Shown one piece after another: positions 13,747 to 21,816 of a stretch of 22,468 bases of DNA. The stretch's first letter is position 1. The number at the start of each line of letters is the position of its first letter. Origin of the DNA: an uncultured Verrucomicrobiota bacterium (GTDB lineage Bacteria; Verrucomicrobiota; Kiritimatiellia; RFP12; UBA1067). The position numbers and the translations under genes are program-made. The notes beneath the pieces were generated by a model. The model saw nothing but the letters and a program-made list of their open reading frames with translations. It made no database searches and was not told the DNA's origin. Where the stretch lies: the NCBI GenBank assembly GCA_937901395.1, contig CALCDB010000121.1:1-22468 (forward strand). Direction: 5' to 3'.

Positions 13747-15315
13747 ATGGTCAAGGGCATATTATTGGCTATATATTTTGCGGTATTGCTGTTCATCGGC
13801 TTCAAGTGTCGCAAAGGCGCGAATTCGGTAGATGGGTTTGTGCTGGGCGGGCGTTCCGTAGGGGCGTGGTTAACCGCCTTCGCATACGGAACCAGTTATT
13901 TTTCCGCCGTGGTGTTCATTGGCTACGCTGGACAATTTGGATGGAAATATGGCATCGCCTCAACTTGGATAGGGATTGGCAATGCGCTTATCGGGTCGTT
14001 GATGGCATGGACGATTCTCGGCCGTCGCACGAGATTGCTTTCGCAGCATCTCAACGCTTCGACGATGCCGGAATTCTTCGGTCGTCGGTTTGATTCAAAG
14101 GCGCTTAAGCTGATTGCATCGCTGATCATCTTCGTATTCCTAGTTCCATATACCGCATCGTTATACAATGGATTGTCGCGGTTATTTGAGATGGCTTTTC
14201 ATATTGATTATTCCGTCTGCATCATAATGATGTCGGTATTGACGGCAATATATGTAATCGCTGGCGGTTATTTGGCCACGGCTGTGAATGACTTCATTCA
14301 GGGTATTATCATGTTATTCGGGTTAGTGGCGGTAATCGTAGCCGTCATCATGTCAAAAGGAGGATTCACGGCGGCGATTGATTCCTTGGCGCGGGTAAGC
14401 GACAGCGCGGTTTCAACTTCGCCCGGTATTTTCGCATCGTTTTTCGGTCCAGAACCGCTTAACTTATTGTTCGTGATAATTCTCACATCGTTAGGAACGT
14501 GGGGACTGCCGCAGATGGTGCAGAAGTTCTATGCAATCAAGAACGAAGATGCGATTCGCAAGGGCACGGTGATTTCTACTTTGTTTGCGTTTGTGATTGC
14601 CGGCGGGTGTTATTTCTTAGGTGGATTCGGGCGGATATTTGGCAATGAGATTGGCATGGCGATTGGAAAAGGAGGGGGGATGATGCCGTGCGGCGGATTC
14701 GATGCAATCATACCAGCGATGCTTTCCAATCTTGGACCCTGGCTGATTGCACTTACCGTAATCTTAGTGCTTTCGGCTTCAATGTCAACATTATCATCGT
14801 TAGTAATAACTTCGAGCTCAACATTGACAAGCGATTTCATCAAAAGTTCGATTGCCAAGCGGATGACACCGAGAATTGAGGTTTTTATCATACGTATTTT
14901 TATCGTTGTATTTATTGCGATTTCGGCGGCATTGGCATTAGTGCAACATAAGAGTTCAGTCACATTTATTGCTCAATTAATGGGTATCTCTTGGGGAGCG
15001 TTGGCGGGGAGCTTTTTAGCGCCATTCCTCTATGCGTTATATTGGAAGGGTACTACCAAGTTAGCTTGCTGGGTATCATTTATCTTTGGCTCGGGGCTGA
15101 TGATAATCAATATGGTAGAGGTAACGCGAAATTGGCTTCCAGTGATATTGCGTTCGCCGATTAACTGTGGCGCAATCGCGATGTTAGTTGGTTTCGTAAT
15201 TGTTCCATTAGTGAGCCTCATTAGTAAGGCGCCAGATCGTCGCTTCACGGATCGTCTTTTCGAGTGTTACGATCGTCAACATCCAATTGCGGCTAAGACT
15301 GCACTCGCCGATTAA
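13747..15315 (+). CDS. Sodium:solute symporter (SSS family)
   Basis: 522 residues, about 13 membrane helices, the usual size and topology. Signature segments: DGFVLGGRSVGAW (29-41), GYAGQFGWKYG (59-69), GGYLATAVNDFIQG (173-186) and the sodium-site helix LSASMSTLSS (342-351). The family couples Na+ entry to uptake of proline, pantothenate, sugars or other solutes; the look is closest to the PutP/PanF branch, but the substrate is not determinable. GGAG at 13736-13739 directly after the murG stop and 7 bp before the ATG supports the start. It closes the long operon; the adk promoter follows 3 bp after its stop. Confidence 0.9.
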   Translation: MVKGILLAIYFAVLLFIGFKCRKGANSVDGFVLGGRSVGAWLTAFAYGTSYFSAVVFIGYAGQFGWKYGIASTWIGIGNALIGSLMAWTILGRRTRLLSQHLNASTMPEFFGRRFDSKALKLIASLIIFVFLVPYTASLYNGLSRLFEMAFHIDYSVCIIMMSVLTAIYVIAGGYLATAVNDFIQGIIMLFGLVAVIVAVIMSKGGFTAAIDSLARVSDSAVSTSPGIFASFFGPEPLNLLFVIILTSLGTWGLPQMVQKFYAIKNEDAIRKGTVISTLFAFVIAGGCYFLGGFGRIFGNEIGMAIGKGGGMMPCGGFDAIIPAMLSNLGPWLIALTVILVLSASMSTLSSLVITSSSTLTSDFIKSSIAKRMTPRIEVFIIRIFIVVFIAISAALALVQHKSSVTFIAQLMGISWGALAGSFLAPFLYALYWKGTTKLACWVSFIFGSGLMIINMVEVTRNWLPVILRSPINCGAIAMLVGFVIVPLVSLISKAPDRRFTDRLFECYDRQHPIAAKTALAD

Positions 15316-15318
15316 ATA

Positions 15319-15329
15319 TGATATAATAC
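15319..15329 (+). promoter_or_regulatory. Extended -10 promoter of adk operon
   Basis: TGATATAATAC with TATAAT at 15322-15327, 10 bp before the ATG at 15338, predicting a leader of about 4 nt. The 15-mer TATGATATAATACGC is identical to that of the glycosyltransferase and EamA promoters. It begins only 4 bp after the symporter stop codon. No -35 element is recognisable. Confidence 0.8.
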
Positions 15330-15337
15330 GCAACATT

Positions 15338-15970
15338 ATGAATATCGTAATCTTACTTGGTGCCCCGGGATCGGGGAAGGGAACAATCGCGGGACGTCTC
15401 GCGAGTGAGAACAGTAACTTAAAGCACGTCAGTTCTGGTGACTTGCTTCGTGGCGCAGTCGCCAAGGGAACACCTGCAGGCATTGAAGCCAAGAATTATA
15501 TGGAAAAGGGCAGTTTGGTGCCAGATGCGTTGATTGCGCAAATGATCAAGGATGTAATTGCGGAGACGACGGGGGATGTTACCATGTTATTGGATGGTTT
15601 CCCTCGCAATGTAGCGCAGGCTGAGATATTGGAAAAGATCGAAGCGCCAATCAAGTCGGTTGTTTTAGTCGATGTGCCAGATTCAATCATCGCAGATCGC
15701 ATAGCAGGTCGGCGTGCTTGCCCGAAGTGCAAGGCGGGTTATCATGTGAAGGCGTTACCTCCGAAGGTCGAGGGAATTTGCGATGTTTGCGGAGAAAAGC
15801 TTATCACTCGTAAAGATGATAATCCTGAAACCGTCAAGGATCGCTTGGTCGTCTATCATCGCGAGACCGAACCATTGATTGCATTCTACGAGAAGAAGGG
15901 AATTCTTCGTAAGATTGACGGCAATCAGGGTCCAGATAAGAACGCTGCCGCTTTCAAGGCGGTGATGTGA
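15338..15970 (+). CDS. adk: Adenylate kinase (zinc-LID type)
   Basis: 210 residues from ATG 15338. It catalyses AMP + ATP to 2 ADP. The P-loop GAPGSGKGT (8-16), DGFPR (86-90) and DRLVVYHRET (168-177) are complete. The LID carries four cysteines (C128, C131, C148, C151) that bind zinc, as in Gram-positive and many other adenylate kinases. The frame is open further upstream, but those codons lie inside the symporter gene and before the promoter; MNIVILLGAPGSGKGT is the normal N-terminus. No Shine-Dalgarno site fits, so translation is probably leaderless. Followed after 16 bp by an RsmC-like methyltransferase. Confidence 0.96.
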   Translation: MNIVILLGAPGSGKGTIAGRLASENSNLKHVSSGDLLRGAVAKGTPAGIEAKNYMEKGSLVPDALIAQMIKDVIAETTGDVTMLLDGFPRNVAQAEILEKIEAPIKSVVLVDVPDSIIADRIAGRRACPKCKAGYHVKALPPKVEGICDVCGEKLITRKDDNPETVKDRLVVYHRETEPLIAFYEKKGILRKIDGNQGPDKNAAAFKAVM

Positions 15971-15986
15971 GCGGAGATATGCCGTA

Positions 15987-16880
15987 GTGAATCGGCTGTT
16001 GGTAGGATATAGAGCGGCCGAGCTTACGCCGGAATTGTTATGCGGGAATGTTACCTGCCACGTTCTCGACATCTATCATGCCCACGCAATTGAGAGAGTT
16101 TTTCCAACTGCGCGGGTAATTTGTTCTTCGCATTTGCCCAAGGGGGAGTGGGATGAAATATATTTCCACACAGGTCCCAAGGTAATGAGCGGAGAATTGT
16201 CGCTTAATCTATTGCAAGAGATTCATTTGTTAAAACCGAAGGAGTTCAAGTTAGATTTCGTTGGCAAGGAACGAGATCGCAACGATTTGCTCAACAAAAT
16301 CAAGGATGATCCTGACAGAGTTAGAAACTTTGCCGCGAAGTGGTCGGCGAGTGTTCCGGGCGGAGAAACGCTTACATTCACCTCGCTTCCAGGTTGCTTT
16401 TGTCATCGGCGATTGGATGAGGGCGGGTTAGCATTGGCGGAAGTCGTTTCGCGCGAGATCAAGGGCGGCAAGTTGTTGGATATGGGATGCGGCTGCGGAT
16501 TAGTCGGTTTGTTAATAGCCTCTAAGGTAAGGACTCTTGAGTTGACGATGGTTGATTCGCACACTCGTGCGATTGAAGCGGCCAATATCAATGCGGATAA
16601 TTTCGGGATAAAGGCCGAAGTAATACTTTCGGATAATGGAACGCCATCATCAATGGATAATACCTTTGATGTGTTTGTTGGCAACCCTCCATATTACAGT
16701 GATTATCGCATCGCCGACGTGTTTCTATCTACCGCAAGGCGAGCGTTGAAAAAGGGAGGGGTATGCTATACGGTGGTAAAGAACGATGTGGGCTTGAGGC
16801 CTGTACAAGAACGGTATTTCCCATCCGTCGAAGTGATTAAACGGCGCGGTTATTGCGTATTGAGGTCTAAAAATGATTAA
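15987..16880 (+). CDS. RsmC/RlmG-like class I methyltransferase
   Basis: 297 residues from a GTG with GGAG at 15973-15976. The C-terminal half is a small-domain methyltransferase: FTSLPGCFCHRRLDEGGLAL (131-150, matching the FxxxPGxFxxxxLDxGxxLL pattern of RsmC-type enzymes), SAM motif LDMGCGCGL (164-172) and NPPYY (233-237), the N2-guanine methyltransferase motif. The N-terminal half is a divergent remnant-like domain, as in RsmC and RlmG. Likely substrate is a guanine in rRNA; which one cannot be told. No other good start: the ATG at 15979 meets a stop after two codons. Overlaps the M50 protease start by 8 bp. Confidence 0.82.
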   Translation: MNRLLVGYRAAELTPELLCGNVTCHVLDIYHAHAIERVFPTARVICSSHLPKGEWDEIYFHTGPKVMSGELSLNLLQEIHLLKPKEFKLDFVGKERDRNDLLNKIKDDPDRVRNFAAKWSASVPGGETLTFTSLPGCFCHRRLDEGGLALAEVVSREIKGGKLLDMGCGCGLVGLLIASKVRTLELTMVDSHTRAIEAANINADNFGIKAEVILSDNGTPSSMDNTFDVFVGNPPYYSDYRIADVFLSTARRALKKGGVCYTVVKNDVGLRPVQERYFPSVEVIKRRGYCVLRSKND

Positions 16881-17727
16881 ATCCAAATACAAGCTCTTTG
16901 AATTGTTCAACATTCCCATCTACGTGGATATTTCATTCGCAATTCTATTGTTGTTCTTCGTCACTTCCCAAGGGTCGTTGTTTTCGGGCTTTGCATGGGC
17001 GATTGCGTTGGCGGTTTCGGTGGTGGCGCATGAGCTGGCGCATTCATTGACGGCGCGTGCATTTGGCTATCGCACCAACGACATCACCATTTCGCTTTTG
17101 GGCGGTTGCGCCTCATTAATCGCTTTGCCGCGCAAGGCATGGCAGGAATTCATGACGGCGTTTGCGGGCCCGTTCATGAGCTTTATGCTCGCGGTGTTGG
17201 CTATCGCGATGATTGGGGTAATCGGCGATGGTAGCGCATTGGACTTAACTTGGAGATGTATGCGCGGTGGGGTAAGCATTGGGGCATCTCATAAACTATA
17301 TTTATATTTCTTTATGATAGGCGATGATGTCATATATACGTGTTCAAAGGGGATGTTCCTATTGGTTGATGTGCTACTTAATTTCGCGTGCATGAATCTC
17401 TGGTTGGGGTTGTTCAATCTATTGCCTGGCTTCCCGATGGATGGTGGGCGAATCTTTCGTAGCGCAATGATAACTTTTATGAGCCGTTCAAAAGCAACCT
17501 TAGTCGCGATGTGGGTAGGTAGGGTATTCGCAATCGTCTTGGGGTTAAGCGGTTTATACTCCATATTCAACGGAGGAAGCTGGGGGTTCGTGCGAATTCT
17601 AATTGCATGGATGATTTGGAACGAAGGATGGAGAGAATATCAAATGGCATTGGTTGAAGAGCGTTTTAGTAATTGGCAACAGGCTGATTTCAACGCAAAA
17701 GTTTCACCCCCTCCCTATGATCGCTGA
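16873..17727 (+). CDS. Site-2-type intramembrane metalloprotease or M50-like peptidase
   Basis: 284 residues, about six hydrophobic segments. The zinc motif HELAH (53-57, HExxH) sits in an early helix and the third ligand Asp190 in FNLLPGFPMDGGR (181-193), both typical of peptidase family M50. No PDZ or CBS domain is present, so it belongs to the short sporulation-factor/Rv-type group often called site-2 protease family proteins. These cut transmembrane substrates such as anti-sigma factors; the target here is unknown. The ATG at 16873 lies inside the end of the methyltransferase gene. Last gene of the adk operon; the prs promoter begins right after it. Confidence 0.86.
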   Translation: MIKSKYKLFELFNIPIYVDISFAILLLFFVTSQGSLFSGFAWAIALAVSVVAHELAHSLTARAFGYRTNDITISLLGGCASLIALPRKAWQEFMTAFAGPFMSFMLAVLAIAMIGVIGDGSALDLTWRCMRGGVSIGASHKLYLYFFMIGDDVIYTCSKGMFLLVDVLLNFACMNLWLGLFNLLPGFPMDGGRIFRSAMITFMSRSKATLVAMWVGRVFAIVLGLSGLYSIFNGGSWGFVRILIAWMIWNEGWREYQMALVEERFSNWQQADFNAKVSPPPYDR

Positions 17728-17728
17728 T

Positions 17729-17748
17729 ATTTGGTATAATATACGAAC
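17729..17748 (+). promoter_or_regulatory. Extended -10 promoter of prs operon, near-identical to purF promoter
   Basis: TTGGTATAATATAC with TATAAT at 17735-17740. The 20 bp 17729-17748 differ from the purF promoter (2011-2030) at a single position (T for C). The ATG is 31 bp past the hexamer, so the leader is about 25 nt and carries GAAAGGAA (17755-17762). The 9-bp dyad seen around the purF -10 is not preserved here. Confidence 0.8.
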
Positions 17749-17771
17749 ATTTTTGAAAGGAATATCACTAA

Positions 17772-18737
17772 ATGAGTTACGATAAAGATTTTATGGTGTT
17801 TTCGGGCACGGCAAATCCTGCGCTTGCGGAGAAGGTCGCATCCTATCTTGGCAAGCCGCTCAATAAGATTGACATAAAGCATTTTCCAGATGGCGAGACA
17901 TTTTGCCAAGTAATTGACAGCGTTCGTGGGCGTGATGTATTTGTGATTCAATCGGGCAGTCCGATGCCGAATGAGGCATATATGGAGCTTTTCGTGATTA
18001 TGGATGCGCTCAAACGCGGTTCGGCGGCGCGAATCACTGCGGTATTGCCGTATTATGGATATGCGCGTCAAGATCGCAAGGATCAGCCACGCGTTCCGAT
18101 TACCGCGCGGCTTATCGCGAATCTCTTGCAGTGCGCTGGAGCCAATCGCGTAATGGCGATGGATTTGCATGCGAATCAGATTCAGGGTTTCTTCGACATT
18201 CCGCTTGATCATCTAAAGGCCGAACCGATAATTCTGAAGTACATTCGCGATCAGCATTGGGCGAATCCGATTGTGGTAGCGCCTGATACGGGCGGGGCGA
18301 AGACGGCGTATAGTTACAGCCGCAAGCTCGGTTGCGGACTTGCCATCGTCGCCAAGCAGCGCACTGGTGGGGATACGGTTGATGCATTTTCGGTGGTCGG
18401 CAACGTGGATGGGCATGATGTAATCATGATAGACGACATGACGGCTACTGGCGGTACGCTTTCCGCGGCTGCGAAGATGTGTCGTGACCAGGGGGCGAAA
18501 TCAGTGCACGCATTCGTCTCGCATTTCCCGCTGACCGAGAAAGGCGTTGATCGATTGATGCATGAATCGCAGTTGGATGAATTGGTGGTTACCGATTCCA
18601 TCCCAATGCGAGCGGGGTTCGATCCTTCGAAATTGCCATTTAAGCTTACTCAATTATCGGTTGCGCCATTGATTGGCGAAGCGATTCGTCGTACGCATGA
18701 CGATGAATCGATTAACGATTTATTCAATCACGAGTAA
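17772..18737 (+). CDS. prs: Ribose-phosphate pyrophosphokinase (PRPP synthetase)
   Basis: 321 residues, normal size. It makes PRPP from ribose 5-phosphate and ATP, feeding purine, pyrimidine, NAD and histidine synthesis. Motifs: FPDGET (38-43), YYGYARQDRK (94-103), DLHANQIQGFF (131-141) and the PRPP-binding DDMTATGGT (221-229). The ATP/R5P site reads PDTGGAKTA (171-179) rather than the more usual PDxGGVxRA, and the flexible loop has AKQR at 194-197. These small departures suggest a divergent but complete enzyme. First gene of its operon with pth directly behind: the prs TAA (18735-18737) shares its final A with the pth ATG. Its promoter resembles that of purF, the main PRPP consumer here. Confidence 0.95.
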   Translation: MSYDKDFMVFSGTANPALAEKVASYLGKPLNKIDIKHFPDGETFCQVIDSVRGRDVFVIQSGSPMPNEAYMELFVIMDALKRGSAARITAVLPYYGYARQDRKDQPRVPITARLIANLLQCAGANRVMAMDLHANQIQGFFDIPLDHLKAEPIILKYIRDQHWANPIVVAPDTGGAKTAYSYSRKLGCGLAIVAKQRTGGDTVDAFSVVGNVDGHDVIMIDDMTATGGTLSAAAKMCRDQGAKSVHAFVSHFPLTEKGVDRLMHESQLDELVVTDSIPMRAGFDPSKLPFKLTQLSVAPLIGEAIRRTHDDESINDLFNHE

Positions 18738-19321
18738 TGAAGATTATCGTCGGCCTTGGCAACCCGGGGGCGCAGTATGTGAATACTCCGCATTCCATCG
18801 GCTTCGAGGTCGTTGATGCGATTGCAAAGGAATGCGGCGTCGAGTGGGAGGATAAGCGCCAGTTCAAATGCTTAATGGCGCGTGGCAGTTTTTCGGGGCA
18901 GCCAATCTTATTGATAAAGCCGCAAACCTTTATGAATCTTTCCGGCGAGTCGGTGTCGCCAGTAGTGAGGTATCATAATTCCACGGTTGCGGATTTATTG
19001 GTCGTTCACGATGACATCGATCTTGCGCTTGGAAGTTTGCGCATTCGCAAGAGCGGTAGTTGCGGCGGTCATAACGGCGTTCGCAATATCATTGCGCATC
19101 TGGGAACCGAAGTCTTCACGCGCCTTAAAATCGGGGTTGGCAAGAATAAGGATGATGTTATAGGCTTTGTATTGGGCAAGTTTTCTCCAGATGTCCGCAA
19201 GGTGATGGACATAGTAGTTGCCGAGGCCGTAAAGGCGGCTGCCGAAATTATTTCGAATGGCCCTGATAAGGCGATGAATGCATACAATGGTTTTAATGCG
19301 CTAATCAAGAAAGGATTATGA
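18737..19321 (+). CDS. pth: Peptidyl-tRNA hydrolase
   Basis: 194 residues, normal length. It releases tRNA from peptidyl-tRNAs that drop off the ribosome. Visible: GLGNPG (6-11, Asn9), catalytic His19 in NTPHSIGF (16-23), FMNLSG (65-70, Asn67), HDDIDL (91-96, catalytic Asp93) and GGHNG (110-114). The usual R-H-N around the catalytic histidine is P-H-S here, so the neighbouring Asn is replaced by Ser. The ATG at 18737 overlaps the prs stop by one base. prs-pth adjacency is a common bacterial arrangement (often with rplY between), and no L25 gene is present here. Confidence 0.95.
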   Translation: MKIIVGLGNPGAQYVNTPHSIGFEVVDAIAKECGVEWEDKRQFKCLMARGSFSGQPILLIKPQTFMNLSGESVSPVVRYHNSTVADLLVVHDDIDLALGSLRIRKSGSCGGHNGVRNIIAHLGTEVFTRLKIGVGKNKDDVIGFVLGKFSPDVRKVMDIVVAEAVKAAAEIISNGPDKAMNAYNGFNALIKKGL

Positions 19322-19325
19322 GGTC

Positions 19326-20777
19326 ATGGTTGATAATTGGCTTATTACGCTGACGAAATGGGTTGATTTTATAGACGATAAGGTGTGGGGAGTGCCGCTC
19401 ATAGCCATAGTGCTGATCACTGGCATTTGCCTTACTTGTATTGTCAAGTTGTGGCATGTGCTTAATTTGAATCGTGCATTTTATTACATGTTTCATGGCG
19501 AAGAAAATGGCAAGGGCGATGTTTCTTCGTTTGGTGCGCTTTGTACCGCGCTTTCTGCCACGATTGGCACTGGTAATATCGTTGGCGTAGCTACGGCAAT
19601 TGGCACTGGAGGCCCTGGGGCGTTGTTCTGGATGGAAGTAGCGGCTTTCTTCGGCATGGCCACGAAGTATGCAGAAGGATTATTGGCGGTCAAGTTTCGT
19701 CGCTTTACATTTGACGGAAGGGTGTTGGGCGGTCCGTTTTACTATATTGAGGATGGATTGGGCAAGAAGTGGAAACCATTGGCCATTGCCTTTGCCATAT
19801 TCGGAGCATTGGCTGGTTTGATGGGCACGGGAACAATCACGCAGATCAATGGCATAACTTCAGCAGTGCATGGGTTCTTCAATCCCGGAGTGGCGATGGA
19901 CAAGGTTGTGGATGGGCTTACGATTTTCGGCAATACCTATTCATATTCAGTGATTATTGCCGGTATCATCGTTACGATTTGCACGGCATTGGTCGTAATT
20001 GGCGGTTTGCAGCGCATTTCAAAAGTATCGACTATCGTCGTGCCTTTTATGGCGATATCATACGTTCTCATTTGCCTTATAATCTTGCTTACAAATGCAA
20101 ATGCGATTCCTGGCGCAATTAAGTTGATTGTCAAAGCGGCGTTTAATCCGCAAGCCGTTACGGGTGGAGCGGTTGGGACGATATTCATTGCCATGCAGAA
20201 GGGCATAGCGCGTGGAATTTTCTCCAACGAAGCTGGTTTGGGGTCAGCACCGATTGCGGCGGCTGCGGCCAGAACGAATGAGCCAGCTCGCCAGGGACTC
20301 GTGTGCATGACGGGAACGTTCTTCGACACTATAGTGATTTGCACGATGACGGGGCTCACGATTGTTGTCGCCGGTGCATGGAATCAAGGCTTGCAGGGCG
20401 TTGATATTACCATTGCCGCATTTAGCAAGGGGCTTGGATTCTTTGGGGAAAGTTCGCAATGGATAGCGTCTTTATTCATAATGATAGCGCTTTCATTCTT
20501 CGCCTTTACCACAATTTTGGGATGGGATTATTATTCTGAGAAGTGCATTGAATATATCGTAGGGCCGAGCCGTCAATGGATAGTGAAGGGATTTCGTCTC
20601 TTGTATATCGTGGTCGTGGCGATAGGTCCATACCTAACGGTTAAGGCGGTGTGGGGAATTGCGGATATTTTCAATGGGCTTATGGCGTTCCCGAACCTGA
20701 TTGCATTGATTCTATTGTCGCCGGTAGTATACCGCGTTACCATGGATTTCAAGAAGCGCAATGGCAGAGTTAAGTGA
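19326..20777 (+). CDS. Alanine/glycine:cation symporter (AGCS family)
   Basis: 483 residues, about ten or eleven membrane helices. Family hallmarks: ATIGTGNIVGVATAIGTGGPG (about 78-98), FWMEVAAFFGMATKYAEG (101-118), GGPFYYIEDGLG, and GIARGIFSNEAGLGSAPIA. AGCS carriers import alanine, glycine or D-alanine with Na+ or H+. The ATG at 19326 is four bases after the pth stop (TGA at 19319-19321), with AAAGGA at 19311-19316 inside the pth end as a possible ribosome site. The 3' end overlaps hydF by 17 bp. In a peptidoglycan-making cell alanine uptake would be useful, but substrate is inferred from the family alone. Confidence 0.93.
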   Translation: MVDNWLITLTKWVDFIDDKVWGVPLIAIVLITGICLTCIVKLWHVLNLNRAFYYMFHGEENGKGDVSSFGALCTALSATIGTGNIVGVATAIGTGGPGALFWMEVAAFFGMATKYAEGLLAVKFRRFTFDGRVLGGPFYYIEDGLGKKWKPLAIAFAIFGALAGLMGTGTITQINGITSAVHGFFNPGVAMDKVVDGLTIFGNTYSYSVIIAGIIVTICTALVVIGGLQRISKVSTIVVPFMAISYVLICLIILLTNANAIPGAIKLIVKAAFNPQAVTGGAVGTIFIAMQKGIARGIFSNEAGLGSAPIAAAAARTNEPARQGLVCMTGTFFDTIVICTMTGLTIVVAGAWNQGLQGVDITIAAFSKGLGFFGESSQWIASLFIMIALSFFAFTTILGWDYYSEKCIEYIVGPSRQWIVKGFRLLYIVVVAIGPYLTVKAVWGIADIFNGLMAFPNLIALILLSPVVYRVTMDFKKRNGRVK

Positions 20778-21816
20778 TACCCCACGAGGCAATCGTGTTC
20801 ACATTGCCTTTTTCGGTCTGCGAAATGCGGGCAAATCGACCTTGATCAATGAGTTCACCGGTCAGCGCCTCGCGATCGTGAGCGCGACGCCAGGAACCAC
20901 TACCGACCCAGTCTCCAAGGCGATGGAGATACTGCCAATCGGGCCTTGTTTGATTACGGATACGGCTGGTCTTGACGATGAAGGAGAGTTAGGTAGACAA
21001 CGCGTTGAAAAGACACTTAAGGTATTGTCAACTGTCGATATCGCGGTTTGGGTCGGCGATGGCTTTGATGAGTGGAAGCGGTACTTCCGCTCGCCAGTGA
21101 TCGTTCATCGCCGCGGAGATAGCGTTGCATCCTTGAAGGAGAAGATCATCGCGCTCAAGCCAAAGGAGGAAGCGCCTGGCTTGTTGGAAGGTCTTGTGAA
21201 AGAAGGTGATAAGGTGCTGTGCATTTGTCCAATTGACGAAAGCGCGCCGAAAGGACGATTGATTCTGCCACAACAACAGGTAATTAGAGAGTGCTTAGAC
21301 CGCGGGGCGGTATGTTCAATTTGCCAGCCGAAGAATATTCCCGAAGGAGATTTCGATTTGGCGATTACGGATAGCCAAGCATTCGGAGAGGTGCGGGGAA
21401 AGTTTTCGCGCCTTACATCTTTCTCGGTGCTATTTGCGCGTCAAAAGGGAGATTTGGCGGAATACCGCAAAGGCATAGAGGCGATAGCCACGCTTCGCGA
21501 TGGGGATTTGGTATTGATTGCGGAGGGGTGTACGCATCATCGACAATGTAATGATATTGGTTCGGTAAAGATTCCCAAGGCATTGCGCAAGCTTTCGGGC
21601 AAGGAGCTTGTTTTTCGCTTTCTAAGCGGCAATGATTTCGAGTTCGCCCAAGAGCCGCCGCCGAAGTTGATTGTTCATTGCGGCGGATGCATGCTTACCC
21701 GCAAGGAGATGTTGAGGCGAATTGCCATTGCCAGAGACAAGAAAATTCCAATTGTCAATTACGGTATGCTACTTGCCGTCGCGAATGGTATTAAAATAGA
21801 GGATGTATTAATATGA
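20761..21816 (+). CDS. hydF: [FeFe]-hydrogenase maturation GTPase HydF, short form
   Basis: 351 residues against about 400 for typical HydF. HydF is the scaffold on which HydE and HydG build the 2Fe subcluster of the hydrogenase H-cluster. The N-terminus TPRGNRVHIAFFGLRNAGKST contains the P-loop (19-26); TPGTTTDP (43-50) and DTAGLDD (67-73) are the G2 and G3 motifs. The C-terminal Fe-S signature is exact: C257-x-H259, 46 residues, H306-C307-x2-C310. At the G4 position VIVNKxD is replaced by VIVHRRGD (113-120), so guanine recognition may be altered. No HydE, HydG or hydrogenase gene is in the window. Its ATG lies within the AGCS gene; the stop overlaps yggS as ATGA. Confidence 0.93.
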   Translation: MAELSDTPRGNRVHIAFFGLRNAGKSTLINEFTGQRLAIVSATPGTTTDPVSKAMEILPIGPCLITDTAGLDDEGELGRQRVEKTLKVLSTVDIAVWVGDGFDEWKRYFRSPVIVHRRGDSVASLKEKIIALKPKEEAPGLLEGLVKEGDKVLCICPIDESAPKGRLILPQQQVIRECLDRGAVCSICQPKNIPEGDFDLAITDSQAFGEVRGKFSRLTSFSVLFARQKGDLAEYRKGIEAIATLRDGDLVLIAEGCTHHRQCNDIGSVKIPKALRKLSGKELVFRFLSGNDFEFAQEPPPKLIVHCGGCMLTRKEMLRRIAIARDKKIPIVNYGMLLAVANGIKIEDVLI

